From Vombatus ursinus (taxonomy: Eukaryota > Chordata > Mammalia > Diprotodontia > Vombatidae), in assembly GCF_900497805.2 (NCBI RefSeq), contig NW_020954556.1, positions 31,052,831-31,116,830 of the forward strand: DNA of 64,000 bases, given 5' to 3'. Below the pieces are notes generated by a model. The model saw nothing but the letters and a program-made list of their open reading frames with translations. It was not told the origin of the DNA and did not search any database. The stretch's first letter is position 1; each line of letters starts with the position of its first letter. Shown here one piece after another: positions 32,506 to 43,648 of this stretch. The position numbers were made by a program, and so were the translations under genes.

Positions 32506-34717
32506 TTTTTTTTTTAATCCCCTTTCCCTCCTACTTCCCTCTTGGGTAAGATAGATTTTTATACCCACCTGATCATGAAAATATATTTTTCCCTCTTTGA
32601 AACAATTTCTATGAAAATGAGTTTTAATCATTGCCTGCCCTACCCCATTTCCCCCTCCACTGTAAAAGTTCTCCCTTGTATGCCTCTTTTATGAGAGGTA
32701 ATTTCCCTATTCTTCTTCCTTTCCCCTCTTCCTAAATCATCCCTCTTTCTTACCCCTTCATTTTTTCAGACCGTCTCAACATAATCAACTCACACCCGTG
32801 CCCTTTCTACAGATTCCTTCCAATTGCTCTAACAATGATAAAGTTCTTAGGAGTTACATATATCATCTTCCCATATAAGGATGTAAATAGTTTAACCTTA
32901 CTAAGTCCCTTATGATTTCTCTTTCATGTCTTGTGTTTGAAAGTCAAATTTTCTATTCAGGTCTGGTCTTTTCATCAGGAGTGATTGAAAGTCCTGTCTT
33001 TCATTAAATGTCCATTTCTCCCCTCCTCCCACCCCAAAGGATTACATTCAGTTTTGCTGGGCAGGTTATTCTTGATTTTAATCCTTGCTCCTTTGCCTCC
33101 TGGAATATTATATTCTAAGCCCTCCACTCCTTTAATGTAGAAACCACTAAATCTTGTGTGATCCTCCACAGTATTTAAATGGTTTCTTTCTGGCTGCTTG
33201 CAATGTTTTCTTCTTGACCTGGGAGCTCTGGAATTTGACTATAGTATTCCTGGGAGTTTTCATTTTGGGATCTCTTTCAGGAAGGGATTGCCAAATACTT
33301 TCAATTTCTATTTTACACTCTAGATTTAAGTATTGGGGTAGTTTTCCTTTCTTCTTATTTCTTGAAATATTACATCTAGGCTCTTTCTTTGATCATGGCT
33401 TTCAGTCAGTTCAATAATTCTTAAGATATCTCTCCTTGATCTATTTTCCAGGTCGGTTGTTTTTTCCATGATATATTTCACATTTTCTTTTATTTTTTTC
33501 ATTCTTTTGACTTTGTTTTATTGTTTCTTGATGTCTCATGGAGTTATTAGCTTCTACTTGTGCTAATTTTTTAAGAAATTATTCTCTTCCGTGAGCTTTT
33601 ATACCTCTTTTTTCAATTGTCTAATTCTGCTTTCTAAGGAGTTCTTTTCATCAGTGAATTTTTGTGCCTCTTTTACCATTAGGCCAATTTAGTTTTTTAG
33701 GTGTTATTTTCTTCAGTATTTTTTGTGCCTCTTTTACCAAGCTGTTATTTCTCTTCTCATAAATTTTGCGCATTGCTCTTATTTCTTTTGCCAATTTTTC
33801 CTCTACCACTCCTCTCTTTTTAAAATTGTTCTAGGAGTTCTTTTTGGGTTTGTGTCCAACTTGTATTTTTTCTTTGAGGCTTTATTTGTAAAACAGTTTT
33901 CACGTTGTTATCTTCTTCCAAATTTGTGTCTTGATCTTCCCCATCACCATAGTAGCTTTTAATGATCAAGTTCTTTTTGTGTTGTTTGCTCATTTTTCTA
34001 GTCTATATCTTGACTTTGAACTTCATGTTAACTTTGGGCTCTGTTCACCTGGGAGTGGGGAGGCACTGTCTCAAGCTTCAGGCTTTTTTCATGCTGCTAT
34101 TTTCAGAGTGAGTTCTGGGAGTCTGCAAATTTTTGATGCTTCCAAGGGGTTGTGAGCTGGGGAGAGGAGTGGTCGCTACTTTCCTGGTGTATGATCTGGT
34201 CTTTACTCAGGAAGGACTCCTGCTCTTCTGTAACCACAAGTGTTAGTTCTCCCCTCTGCCTTGGAACATGACCAGGGCCCTGCTCTTTTGTAACTGACAA
34301 GGTCCTCTTTGCTCTAGAACTGTAACCTAGAATTGCGTATAGGCTATAAAGTAGCCAAATAGCGCCAAGTCCTGCATCCAGTGCTATCAAAAGGTCCCCT
34401 GCAATTTCTTTCTGACCCGTCGTCTGACCGCCTTACTCTCTGTGGGTTGAGAGCTTTGGAAGCTGCTGTCGCTACTATCGCAGCTGCCTCCAAGTGATGC
34501 TGTCACTGTGTGCTCTCTGGACCCCCATCTTGGTATCGTAGACTTCTCTTGCTGACCTCCTTAATTGTCTTAGGCTGGAAAAATGTGTCACCCCAACCTT
34601 TTGTTGGCTCTGCTGCTCCAGAATTCAATTTGAAGTATTATTTTAAAGTTGTTTGTAGGGGAATATTGGGAGAGTTCAGCTGGGTCATCTCTATTCTACC
34701 ATCTTGGCCCCACCTCC
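32506..34717 (-). mobile_element. Short L1 with 5' UTR and ORF1 but no ORF2 (HAL1-like)
   Basis: On the minus strand the element starts near 34717 with GGAGGTGGGGCCAAGATGG, close to the start of known L1 5' UTRs, and ends in an A run at 32515-32506. ORF1 would begin at ATG 33993 (MSKQHKKNL). A long Lys/Glu-rich coiled-coil region lies at about 33850-33350. The conserved C-terminal domain is visible at 33162-33040: ITQDLVVSTLKEWRA, a stop, then NIIFQEAKEQG and SRITCPAKLN, matching the L1 ORF1 pattern I..DL...TL..RR.W..I......G..PRI.YPAKL. About 500 bases follow before the A run, with no trace of endonuclease or reverse transcriptase. This architecture is that of HAL1 elements, which move in trans using L1 proteins. 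Frame is broken; not active. Confidence 0.82.
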
Positions 34718-34763
34718 AATCTAGTATCCTTTACATGATTTATTTTTTGATCTTCCGTATGTT

Positions 34764-35240
34764 GTCAAGTCAAAAAGCATGTATTAAACATGTTTTAACG
34801 TGTCAGGCACTGTATTAGTGCTGGGAATGCCAATGCAAACAGAAAGAAAGACAGTCCCAGACCCCAAGGAACTTACATTGTTATGGTAGAAAGGAAATAC
34901 ATAAAAGTGAGCTGAAAAGGAGATGGAGTAGAGATACTTGGTCCAGAGGTATGGTGGGAAAAGTGATGTGGAAGTGAGTCAGCAGCACAGCCTGGGGAGG
35001 AATAAAGATATGGGTGGCCTAAGTCTTCTTCAAGTGGAATTTCTGAGAGAAACATCAGAGGGGGAGGCCTCCAGGGTGAGGGATACTTCTAAAGTGAGAA
35101 GCAGTGCAGGGTGTGAAGTGAGCTTCTAGGGTGAAGAGATTTCTAAGGTGTGGTTGTCCCATGGTAATAAGTCAGTGTTGCAGCCTAGAGCAGGATGAAG
35201 ACATGGTTGACCTAGGCATCCTAGGAGGTTCTGGGAGGAA
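34764..35240. repeat. Interspersed repeat related to 2815-3275
   Basis: CATGTATTAAACATG, GTGTCAGGCACTGTATTAGTGCTGGG, ACAGTCCCAGACCCCAAGG, then ATAAAAGTGAGCTGAAAAGG and a G/A-rich body. Same block order as 2815-3275. Possibly an L2-type terminus plus a marsupial-specific body; I cannot name the family. Confidence 0.65.
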
Positions 35241-35410
35241 GGCTGGACTTAAGAGAGGACATGGGTTTGAATCCTGGCTTTGCCACTTCTTACCTGTGTG
35301 ATCTTTTGCAAATGATCCAATCTCTTTAGGTCTCAATTTTCTCACCTTTAAAATGAGGAGGTTGGACTAGATGATCTGAAGGTCTCTTCCAGCTCCAAAT
35401 CTAAGAACCC
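35241..35410 (+). repeat. MIR3/MON-type SINE
   Basis: GGACATGGGTTTGAATCCTGG, AGGTCTCAATTTTCTCACC, GTTGGACTAGATGATCTGAAGG, CCAGCTCCAAATCTAAG. Well preserved. Confidence 0.88.
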
Positions 35411-35429
35411 AGGATGTGAAACCTATATT

Positions 35430-35565
35430 GTAAGGCCTCACAAAATTCGCTTATCTTCTCTGGGCTTGAATGTCCTCATCTGTCCAAAGAAGGGCTTTGA
35501 CTAGACAAATTCTAAGGTTTGTTTTAGGTCTATCTTCTATGCCTCCATGATATCTGAGGGTCTGG
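35430..35565 (+). repeat. MIR3/MON-type SINE, head missing
   Basis: CTGGGCTTGAATGTCCTCATC, GGGCTTTGACTAGACAAATTC, then TCTTCTATGCCTCCATG. Confidence 0.6.
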
Positions 35566-35574
35566 TGTCAAAGA

Positions 35575-36950
35575 ATAAATTAGTAAGTATTTATTAAACA
35601 TTTATTACGTGCTGAGCCCCAGGGTTAGAAAGACTTTTAAAACAAAATATTTTCTGTAGCTGAAATTCTACTGGGTGGAGACAATATATTTAGAGATGAG
35701 CAAACATACATAAAAATTAATTCTGGGGGCAGGGAGAATGATGCTTAGCCTCTTGAAGGAATTTGTAGATTACAAGAAGTGGAGGGAAGGAAGTAGAACA
35801 TTCCTGCCACAAAGGGGATTCACCTTCCCCCCAAGCAAAAGCATGGAGGTAGGAGAAAAAAATGCCAAATCAGGCTGGTTCATAGAATGTAGAGGAGGCG
35901 AATGTGAAATGAGACCTGCATAATTGACTGGAGCTGGATTGTGAAGGGCTTTACATGATAAACACAAGAGTTTGTATTTTATCCTGGAGAGAACAGAAAG
36001 TCACAGTAACCTCTGGAACAGAGGAGTAAAATGGTCAGATCTGAGCTTTAAGGATGTTGATATGGTAACTATGTGGAACAAAGCGTGGAGAGAACAGAGA
36101 CTGGAGGCAAGGGGGTCAATAAGGAGCTTCCTGTAGCCTAGGCGGGGAGATGATAAGGGCCTGAACTGGGCTTTGGGGCAGAGGGAGTGTGAATGTAGAG
36201 AAGGAAATGCATACAAGAAATTTTGTGAAGGTAACTGTAGAATTGACAACTCAGTAACCGAATGGATATTGTGGGGTGGGGTCTGGAGTGAGTGAGATGG
36301 AAGAATTGAGGATGACTCATATTTTGGGAACTTGGATAACTTGAAGATTCATGGTGCCCTTAACTGTTATAGGGATGTTAGGGTCTTCCCAATTTGCTGG
36401 AATTGTGGAAAACTGAGTTGTTCTGGAGGGAAAAAAATGAGTTTGAGATGCCTATAGGACATTGAGATGGAGAGGTCCAGCAGGTGCATTAGATGCACCA
36501 GTTGCAAATACAGGACTAGAGCTCAGGAGACATATGAGGACGATGGATGTAGATTTGGGAGTTATCCTCATGCAAATTCATTTTAATATATGAGAGACTT
36601 CAAGATGAGAGAAATCAGGACAGAGCCTTGATGTAAATCTATTTAAAGGAAAGGAGCCTAAGAAGGATGTTAGGAGGAGAATCATGACAAAACAATGTCC
36701 AAATCCTAGGGACCCTCCAGTACAGAGTAAGGGAGTTATTAACAGTGCAAAATGCTGCAAAAAAGTTAAGAAGTATGAAAACTGAAAATTGGTTGTTGAA
36801 TGTAGTAATGAACATGCCATTGTGGATCTGGGAGAGAATGGTTTCATGGCGAGTGGTTAAAGAAGTTAGATCCCAAGGGGGTGAGAAGTGAGTGGGAGGT
36901 TAGAAAAAAGATGAAACAAGTATGGACAGCTTTTTCCAGGAGTTTGACTA
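35575..36950 (-). mobile_element. Long antisense L2 LINE copy
   Basis: Starts with AAGTATTTATTAAACATTTATTACG (reversed terminus). Minus frames 36001-36249 read LGYRKLLIDPLASSL and LKLRSDHFTPLF, matching L2 LDYCNSLL.GLPASSL and L..RSDHVTPLL. About 1.35 kb of L2 remains, the longest copy here. Decayed. Confidence 0.85.
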
Positions 36951-37005
36951 TGAACTGGAGGAAAAAAGGGGAGTCATAGCTTGAGGGGACCATAGAATTA
37001 AAGTC

Positions 37006-37203
37006 CAGGAGTTCTTAGCTTCTTTTATATCATAGACCCCTCTGGCATTCTGCTGAATGCTTTTCAGAATATTTTTCCTCAAAATAATTTTGTAAATGCA
37101 TAAACTAAAACATACAGGATTACAAAGGAAATCAAGTATGTTGAAGTAATTATCAAGATATTTTTTAAAAAATTGGTTCATGGACCCAAGACTTAGAACT
37201 CCT
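37006..37203. mobile_element. hAT-like nonautonomous DNA transposon with both ends
   Basis: Ends are AGGAGTTCTTAG and CTTAGAACTCCT, inverted with 11 of 12 matches. Inside are ATAGACCCCTCTGGC, AAACATACAGGATTACAAAGG and TTCATGGACCCAAG. A MITE-sized deletion form of the 460-bp element at 42142. Confidence 0.85.
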
Positions 37204-37334
37204 ACTAAGTCTAATACCCTCTATTTGTAGTTAAGAAAACTGGTATCTAGAAGAGTTAAAATTCTATTTCCCTAAAGAGACTACAAATAGTTCTTGATAG
37301 CAGGAATTGGACCTTTCACTTCCTGGTTTTCCCT

Positions 37335-37500
37335 AAAGCAGAGGTGTCAAATAAGCACTCCCAAAGTGTACCCCAAACCATGTTAAAATGAAATTGGGAA
37401 ATATTTGACAAAATAAAACATACAGCAAAACAAAGATCGTGTTAATATGTGGTTTTCTAAGTAAATATGTGCCCAGAAGGATCCTTATGTTTTGCATGAC
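37335..37500. mobile_element. Second ancient DNA-transposon-like family fragment
   Basis: AGAGGTGTCAAATAAGCACTCC, TTAAAATGAAATTGGGAAATATTTGAC and TTAATATGTGGTTTTCTAAGTAAATATGTGCCC. I recall this text as a dispersed mammalian repeat but cannot name it securely. A 35-base relative (AATTGGGAAATAGTTAATG) lies at 37893-37930, on the other side of the MAR1 insertion. Confidence 0.5.
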
Positions 37501-37512
37501 TTCATATATATT

Positions 37513-37773
37513 GTTAGTGGTGGTGAGTCTTTTCAGTTGTATCTGAGTCTTCATGACCCCGTGTGTGGCTTTCTTGGCAAAGATAATGGAGTGGTTTGCT
37601 ATTTCCTTCTCCAGCTCATTTTACAGTTGAGGAAACTGAGGCCAATAAGGTTAAGTGACTTGCCCAGGGTCATATAGCTAGTAAGTGTCTGAGGCCAGCT
37701 TTGAACTGAAGAAGATGAATCTTCCTGATTCGAGGCCAGGCACTCTATCCTCTGTGCCACCTAGCTGCCCCTT
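37513..37773 (-). mobile_element. MAR1-type SINE, antisense
   Basis: CATGACCCCGTGTGTGGC, GAGTGGTTTGCTATTTCC, GAGGAAACTGAGGCCAATAAGG, CTGTGCCACCTAGCTGCCCC. Full length. Confidence 0.9.
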
Positions 37774-38229
37774 CACATGTATAATTGATACGAAATTGCT
37801 TGCCTTCTCAAGGAAGGGGGAGGGCTGAGAGAATTTGGAGAGAATTTGGAACTCAAAATGTTTAAAAATGAATGTTAAAATTTTTTTACACATAATTGGG
37901 AAATAGTTAATGAAATAAATAAAAATATATTTAAAAAATCAATTAGTGAGAAGATGACTAGGGATGGAGTTCTTGGCAATCCTCAGAGTAGAGTGTCCTG
38001 TTCTAAACTGAAGATTTTAGTGGAGAGAATCTGGCTGCTAATTTGAATTTTGCCTCATAGAGGACTATTTGTCAGAAAGCTCTTTTTTTTTCTCACATGT
38101 CAGAACATGAGGTGCTTTTAAGTCATTCAGGAAGAGGTAGAAAATCTAGGAGGTTGAAAAAGTTTTTAAAAAATAAAGAAAAGCAAACTTCCTACAATAG
38201 TAGTCTCCAGAAATACTAGTTTTGTTTCT
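37774..38229. other. Unannotated AT-rich sequence
   Basis: Apart from the short relative noted at 37893-37930, no repeat is recognised. Confidence 0.4.
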
Positions 38230-39680
38230 CTCCAAGTGCCCATGAAAAATTAAATTAGGGGTCCATCCTCTGCCGACGTGGGCTTGCCTGGGATTGGCAC
38301 GTTATTTACCTAATCCACACTCTATTTGTCCCCAAAGCCCTGGTAAATGTTGGTGGATTGTGATATCTTTCCTCTGTGTGGTTCTTTCTTTCTTTCCTAC
38401 TGTGAAATAGTTAAACGGTACTCAGACTGATATTTGCATCTCTCCCAGCCTGTGGCTATCTGATTATTAGTGCAATAAATACACAACATTTAATAACTCT
38501 TCACTTTCCCACTTTGAAGCCATTAGTTGTCTCCAGGTTGACTAAGAAGAACTTCAAATCCAATTCATTAACATTTCTTTAAATAGTCCTCTTAACAATG
38601 CAGGTCTAGTTTTCCCATTATGTACTGTCACTAATAATGGTCTTTACTCCTAACCTATTATTAATTAAAAAATTAGAAGGGGAAGGGGGGGTGGAGAGAA
38701 AGCTCTCCTCTCTCCATTTCTGTAGAAGGTTTAGAGCCTTTCTGCTTGAACTGCTGAGAGGCCCTTATAAGTGTAGCCTGTAGTGGTATATAATTGTTCT
38801 AAGGGTAAATAATTTAGCTGGTCAGAGAAAGTGTACTCCTATGTCTGCCTGGAATGGACAGCCCCAGTCACAGCCAGTCAGGCATACCAAAACCAAGGCA
38901 AAGAGAATCAAAGCCGCATGAAACTTTCATTAGAGGCCGACAGGAAAAGGCAGCTTCTCTTAGCGGAATCCTCAGTGACCCCTGAAGCTGACCATGACCA
39001 GTGGGGCACCCCCTTCTCTGCTTCCCTCCCTGCCTCCCCACATCTGCAGCCAGACCCAGGCCCCAGGAACTTCCCCTAGACAGGGGCATCTTTTCATAGA
39101 GGCTTAAAGACTTCTTCACCATGAAGGACAAATGAACAGGCGCAGATAGTCTCGACTCCCCCTAATCTTTTTTCTTTCCCCACTTCAAAGTCTTCTGTGT
39201 TGCATCTGAGTCTGTAATTACCCTTGAGGTATTTTAGACTTGAAGCGACATTGGCAAAATTACACTTCCTGATAATGGGAGTCCACAGTTGTGTTTAATC
39301 AATTATGGAGCCAGTCACGAGATGGAGTTTTTTAGCTAGAACCATTAAAGGGGAATCGAGATCAAGCCCAGCCCCTCCTGCACAGGGTGAGGGACACCAC
39401 AATCTGAAATTAAAGAAACACTAGCCATTTGATGTGGTTTAATTTAGTCTCTACCTACCTAATTAAAAACATACCATTACCCACCCACATAACAAACCGA
39501 CACTTTTATGCCAGGCTGTAACTAAAAAAAAAAATCCAACAACAACCAAAAACAACACACACACACACACTCTCACCACCCATACTGCAAAAAATTAGGT
39601 TAAGCTAAAACCCTGAGATTTTAGACAGAGGGATAGAATCATCCGTTGGGGATTTATTAGTCTACTTCTGATAGGAAACT
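38230..39680. promoter_or_regulatory. 1.4-kb repeat-free block, candidate conserved non-coding DNA
   Basis: No transposon recognised. 38260-38670 is dense in AT motifs: ATTAGTGCAATAAATAC near 38466, CACTAATAATGG near 38629 and ATTATTAATTAAAA at 38657-38670. 39170-39500 has TCTGTAATTACCC near 39211, TTAATCAATTATGG near 39296 and TAATTAA at 39460-39466. The pattern resembles deeply conserved vertebrate enhancers near developmental genes. Conservation itself cannot be seen from one sequence. Confidence 0.42.
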
Positions 39681-39689
39681 TTAACCACA

Positions 39690-39905
39690 ACAACTACAAT
39701 AGCTAACCTTTACATAGAGCTTTAACATTTGCAAAGTGCTTTACAAATATTATCTCACTTGCTCTTCAACAACCCTGGGGGGTAGGTGCGGTTGTTATCC
39801 CCATTTGACTGATGAAGAAACTAAGGCAGACAGAAATTAAGTGACTCGTCCAGGGTCACACAGCTAGGAAGCATCAGAGGTAGGATTTGAACTCCAAGGC
39901 CTGAG
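39690..39905 (-). repeat. MAR/MIR-type SINE, antisense
   Basis: ACATTTGCAAAGTGCTTTAC, CTCTTCAACAACCCTGGGG, GAAGAAACTAAGGCAGAC, GTCACACAGCTAGGAAGC, GGATTTGAACTCC. Confidence 0.9.
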
Positions 39906-40556
39906 ATTGCCTCATCTCTGAATTAATACCAAATAGAGTGGTACTCAGTCTCCCACATCAGAACTTTAGCTCATTTGCCCTCCAAGGTCCGTGAAAGGGA
40001 AGAGTCTAGTTTCTGGGGGATTTAGGGGAGGATTGGGGATTTGAGGAAGATCCAGCAGGAGGGGATACCAACTAACCTGTTACTGGACATAGGCTAAAGG
40101 GTAGGGTTGGGGATTTCATTGGTTGGTGAAACAAGTCTAGGCTCCAGTTATATGTCAGGACATATGTCAGGACATATGTCAGGACTTCCCAGGTAGTATA
40201 ACAGGTCACTAGGATGAGTGTTGGTTTCCAAGCCTTGTAAAGAGACATCTAGTATCCAGAGGTTTGCAGAGATTTTGTCAGTAAATGTAAAGCAAGGGAG
40301 TTGATTCACGCAAATTGGGCCCTGGAGCTCTGGTTTCAGATCCCTTGCTACCATTCATTTGTGATAGAAGAACCTATTTGTGATAGCAGAACCACCAGGG
40401 AGGGCTGTTGGTTGTAGATGAAAGTGTCCTGGCAGGATCACTTCTCCTCTTGGATTCTCTTTTCTTTTTTCTCACTGACTCATTCCTTAAATCTTACCTC
40501 TTTTCTTCCTCTGTTGCCACTTTTTGCCCCGTGGATACATAATTGACCCAAATCCT
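39906..40556. other. Unannotated sequence with a 12-bp tandem triplicate
   Basis: TATGTCAGGACA is repeated at 40151-40162 and 40163-40174, with a third copy at 40175-40186 that differs at the last base. Otherwise nothing recognised. Confidence 0.7.
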
Positions 40557-40720
40557 TACTTTAGAGCTGGAAGAGATCAACACCCTCATTTTATACACGA
40601 GGAAACTGAGGCTCAGATTGCTGACATGACTTGCACACCATCACCCAAGCGCTAAGTGTCATAGCCAGGATTCAAACCTGGTTATCTGACTCTGAATCTG
40701 GGACCCCTTTCATCATGCCG
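40557..40720 (-). repeat. MIR3/MON-type SINE, antisense
   Basis: CTTTAGAGCTGGAAGAGATC, TTATACACGAGGAAACTGAGGC, AGGATTCAAACCTGG, CTGACTCTGAATC. Confidence 0.85.
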
Positions 40721-40784
40721 CAAGGAAGTAGTCAGACGGCTGGGATTCAAACCTAAGAAGAATCTAGAGAGAAAAGCCACCTCC

Positions 40785-40935
40785 TCCTTTTTACAGAGGA
40801 CCATGTTAGTATATTTCAGAGGCACTATGTGATTTATAAATGTTTTGGATTGGACTTGGCCCAGGTCATGTGGCTGGTGAGTTCCAGGCCTTCTGACTTC
40901 CTCTTCAGTATTCTTTTCAACATGTCATGTTTCCT
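40785..40935 (-). repeat. Degraded SINE, antisense
   Basis: TCCTTTTTACAGAGGACC, GCCCAGGTCATGTGGCTGG and CAGGCCTTCTGACTTCC follow the reversed SINE order. Diverged. Confidence 0.5.
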
Positions 40936-41495
40936 TTTCCTGTGCCAAATTCTATTGCTTTGCAAATACTTCCCCTTTTCCATGAAGGAGGACCCTTTGG
41001 AGTAAGGAATTGGTGGGTACTATAGCTCTACCTCCAGGATTTTGGAAATTGTCGGGGTATGCTTTTGGCAGAATAAGGGTCCTGTTGCAGGGCTGTCCCT
41101 AAGTATCCTGGGAGTAGGTAGTTGCCTACAGTCCCAGCATTTGTTCCCCATTGTAATTTTATATTCTCCCGCAACCCACTCATTCCTTTGGGATTTTGGT
41201 CCCTATTTACCATTTGGTTTTCTTTTAAAATGTGAATACCCTTGGAAGGAGTAACATGCCAAATCCTTGATACCCTAGTGCCCTGTTCCCCTTTATAATC
41301 TCATCTGACCTTTTCTTTCCCCCTTGGCCCAATACTGTCAGAGTAAATAAATGTCGATTGACAGATTTGGATGTAGCCAGGCTTTGGGTATTAACAGCCT
41401 CTTTACAAAATGATTAAAAAACAAACAAACATTATTCTGTGAGGATCAGTCAAATTGTATCTCATCCCAGAATGGAATGAAATAATGGTGTGGAA
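40936..41495. other. Unannotated sequence with an L2 terminal scrap
   Basis: AGAGTAAATAAATGTCGATTGACAG (41340-41364) is an L2 terminus remnant. Otherwise nothing recognised. Confidence 0.4.
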
Positions 41496-41690
41496 GAGAC
41501 CATCTCGGTCCATTGGAATAGGACTCAGGCCGAAGTTCTAGTTTTGGCTTGGCCAGTAAATACTTGTATGACTGTGGACAAGACATTTCACCTCTGTGGG
41601 ATTCAATTTTCTCAGATGTTAATTGAAAAAATTGTACAAAGTCATCTTGAGGTTTCCTTCGAGTTTTAACACTTTTTTTTTCTGTTTTTT
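41496..41690 (+). repeat. MIR3/MON-type SINE, diverged
   Basis: CATTGGAATAGGACTCAGGC, ACTTGTATGACTGTGGACAAG, TCATCTTGAGGTTTCCTTCG. Sense order, decayed. Confidence 0.6.
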
Positions 41691-41938
41691 TACCCCTTTT
41701 CTCCACCATCATTTACAACTAATCTGATAGAATCAAGGGCACCAGGTCGATACAGCTCACATTAGACCGACTTCACCACCCATCTGGGGTGAAGATTCCC
41801 CCATCCTCAGAACAGCTGCTTCCCTCAGGCAATTCCATCCCCTCCTGTGCCCCACCTCAGCTAAATCTAGTATCTGCTAACATTCTCTTTTGATTGAAGG
41901 TTCTGGAAGTCAGACAACATCTTGGCTTGCATGAAGTC
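41691..41938. other. Unannotated sequence
   Basis: Nothing recognised. Confidence 0.3.
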
Positions 41939-42090
41939 ATGCAATTTTATATCTGGAAGGGGCCCAAGATCATCTGGTTCAAGCTATTCATTTTGCAGAT
42001 GAGGAAAGAGTCTAAAAGAGGTGAAGTGATTTTTACATAGGTAGTGAGTGGCAGACCTGAAAGGACTCTTCAACTCTGAATTCACATTAA
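41939..42090 (-). repeat. MIR3/MON-type SINE, antisense
   Basis: ATATCTGGAAGGGGCCCAAG, ATTTTGCAGATGAGGAAAG, GTGATTTTTACATAGGTAG. Confidence 0.75.
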
Positions 42091-42141
42091 TGTAGCTAGT
42101 TAGTGATGGCACCCATATTAAACTCCAGATTTCCTGATTCA

Positions 42142-42601
42142 CAGGGGTTCTTAACCTGGAGATCCACGGACTCCTCATGGATTTTAACGGGTCTATGAAC
42201 TTAGATGGAAAAAAAAATTCTACTTTTATTTTCACTAACCTCTAACTGAAGTTTAGTATTTCCTTCAATTTTGAATGTGGGCAACAAATCACAAATACTT
42301 TAAGAGAAACTATCATGTCACCAATAGAAATCAAAGATAATTTCATACCACATTTCAGTCGTTTCAAATATCTCGGAATAATGTTTATGTTCATTACGAC
42401 TTAAAATTATTGCTGCTGGTATACTACTGTTATATATTTTTAATATATTTATAACTGTATTTAATATAATTGGTTTCCTTTACAATCCTGTGAACTTTAT
42501 TTTATGAATTTTAAAGCATTAATCTGACAAGGGGTCCTTAAGTTTCACTGGACTGTTGGGGGCAGGGGGGTCCATGAGACAAAATAGGCTAAGAACCCCT
42601 G
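42142..42601. mobile_element. 460-bp hAT-like DNA transposon with both terminal inverted repeats
   Basis: Ends are CAGGGGTTCTTAACCT and AGGCTAAGAACCCCTG; 15 of 16 bases pair as inverted repeats. The interior has ATTTTCACTAACCTCTAAC, CACATTTCAGTCGTTTC and AAGCATTAATCTGAC. No transposase frame. No matching 8-bp target duplication is left (CTGATTCA against TTCTACAC). It is the longest of at least eight related copies in the window. Confidence 0.88.
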
Positions 42602-42747
42602 TTCTACACAATGTAAGTGGAGGCTTTTAGGCAACTCAGCTTGAACTGAAACCTGGACTGACTCAATGAGGAGCTGAGAGGTTAGTTATTATTTTGCAGT
42701 CATTATTTTGGCTTTATTGCTAGGGAGTACTCCTAAGGCACTTCCTT

Positions 42748-42973
42748 GGTGGATACTTTGTGACTCCATTTGGGGTTTTCTTGGCAAAGATACTGGAGTG
42801 GTTTGCCATTTCCTTTTCCAGCTTATTTTGTGGATGAGGAAACTGAGGCAAACAAGGTTAAGTGACTTGTTCAGGATCACATAGCTAGAAAGTTGCTAAG
42901 ACTGGATTTGTACTCACAAGGATGGGTCTTCCTGACTCCAGGCCTGGCACTCTACCCACTGTGCCATGTAGTC
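42748..42973 (-). mobile_element. MAR1-type SINE, antisense, 3' tail shortened
   Basis: GTGACTCCATTTGGGGTTTTC, CTGGAGTGGTTTGCCATTTCC, GGAAACTGAGGCAAACAAGG, CCCACTGTGCCATGTAG. Confidence 0.88.
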
Positions 42974-43075
42974 CAACTCTCATTTTATAGCTGAGAAAAC
43001 TGGAGATGACATTACTTGCCCAAGGTTACGTAGTCAGAGCTGAGCTGCTCTTGAATACAAATCCATAAACCAGGT
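42974..43075 (-). repeat. MIR3-type SINE fragment, antisense
   Basis: AGTCCAACTCTCATTTTATAGC, ACTTGCCCAAGGTTACG. Confidence 0.65.
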
Positions 43076-43449
43076 AGTGGCTCCAAATTAGCTATGTTGA
43101 AACTATTAGAGATAGGCCATAACTCAGATCTAGTGAAGAGAAAGGTAGAAGTGTTGATGTGACCGAGCTATCGGGTGGATCCTTTTCGGGAGAAGGCTTT
43201 CCGATCATGTTCTGAGGACTTATTTACTTGGAAAGAATTTTAGAGCTCTGGGTATGATTCCAGTTCACTCAGTCCTATCCAAACCTCAGAAGGTAAGAGA
43301 GAGCAAGAACAAACATGCAAATTGTACTTTTCAGAACCTCCCCACCCTCCCCACCCAGTACTCAGAGCACTTAAGGATGAAGGGATAATTGGTCGTCCTG
43401 AGTTTGTTTCATTACCCAGTCCTTCAAGAGAAAGTGTCACAACTAACTA
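43076..43449. other. Unannotated sequence
   Basis: Nothing recognised. Confidence 0.3.
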
Positions 43450-43648
43450 AAAGAATATCAGCACTTGTATGATGTATTTAATTGTTCGAGTGGTTTCACC
43501 TGGATGATCTCTTTGTATGCTCCCCAAAACCTCTTGAGCTAATTAAATGCAAGCATTAACATCATCCCCATTTTATGGATGAGGAGACTTAACTTGATGA
43601 GTTGAAGCTTATTTCAGAGCCGGAATTAGAACCCAGATCCTGCTAGAC
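43450..43648 (-). repeat. MIR-type SINE, antisense, diverged
   Basis: AACATCATCCCCATTTTATGGATGAGGAG, TTAGAACCCAGATCCTGC. Confidence 0.65.

Noticed and set aside
40151-40186. CRISPR-like repeat
   Set aside because: Three adjacent 12-bp units without spacers, in a vertebrate genome: simple tandem repeat.
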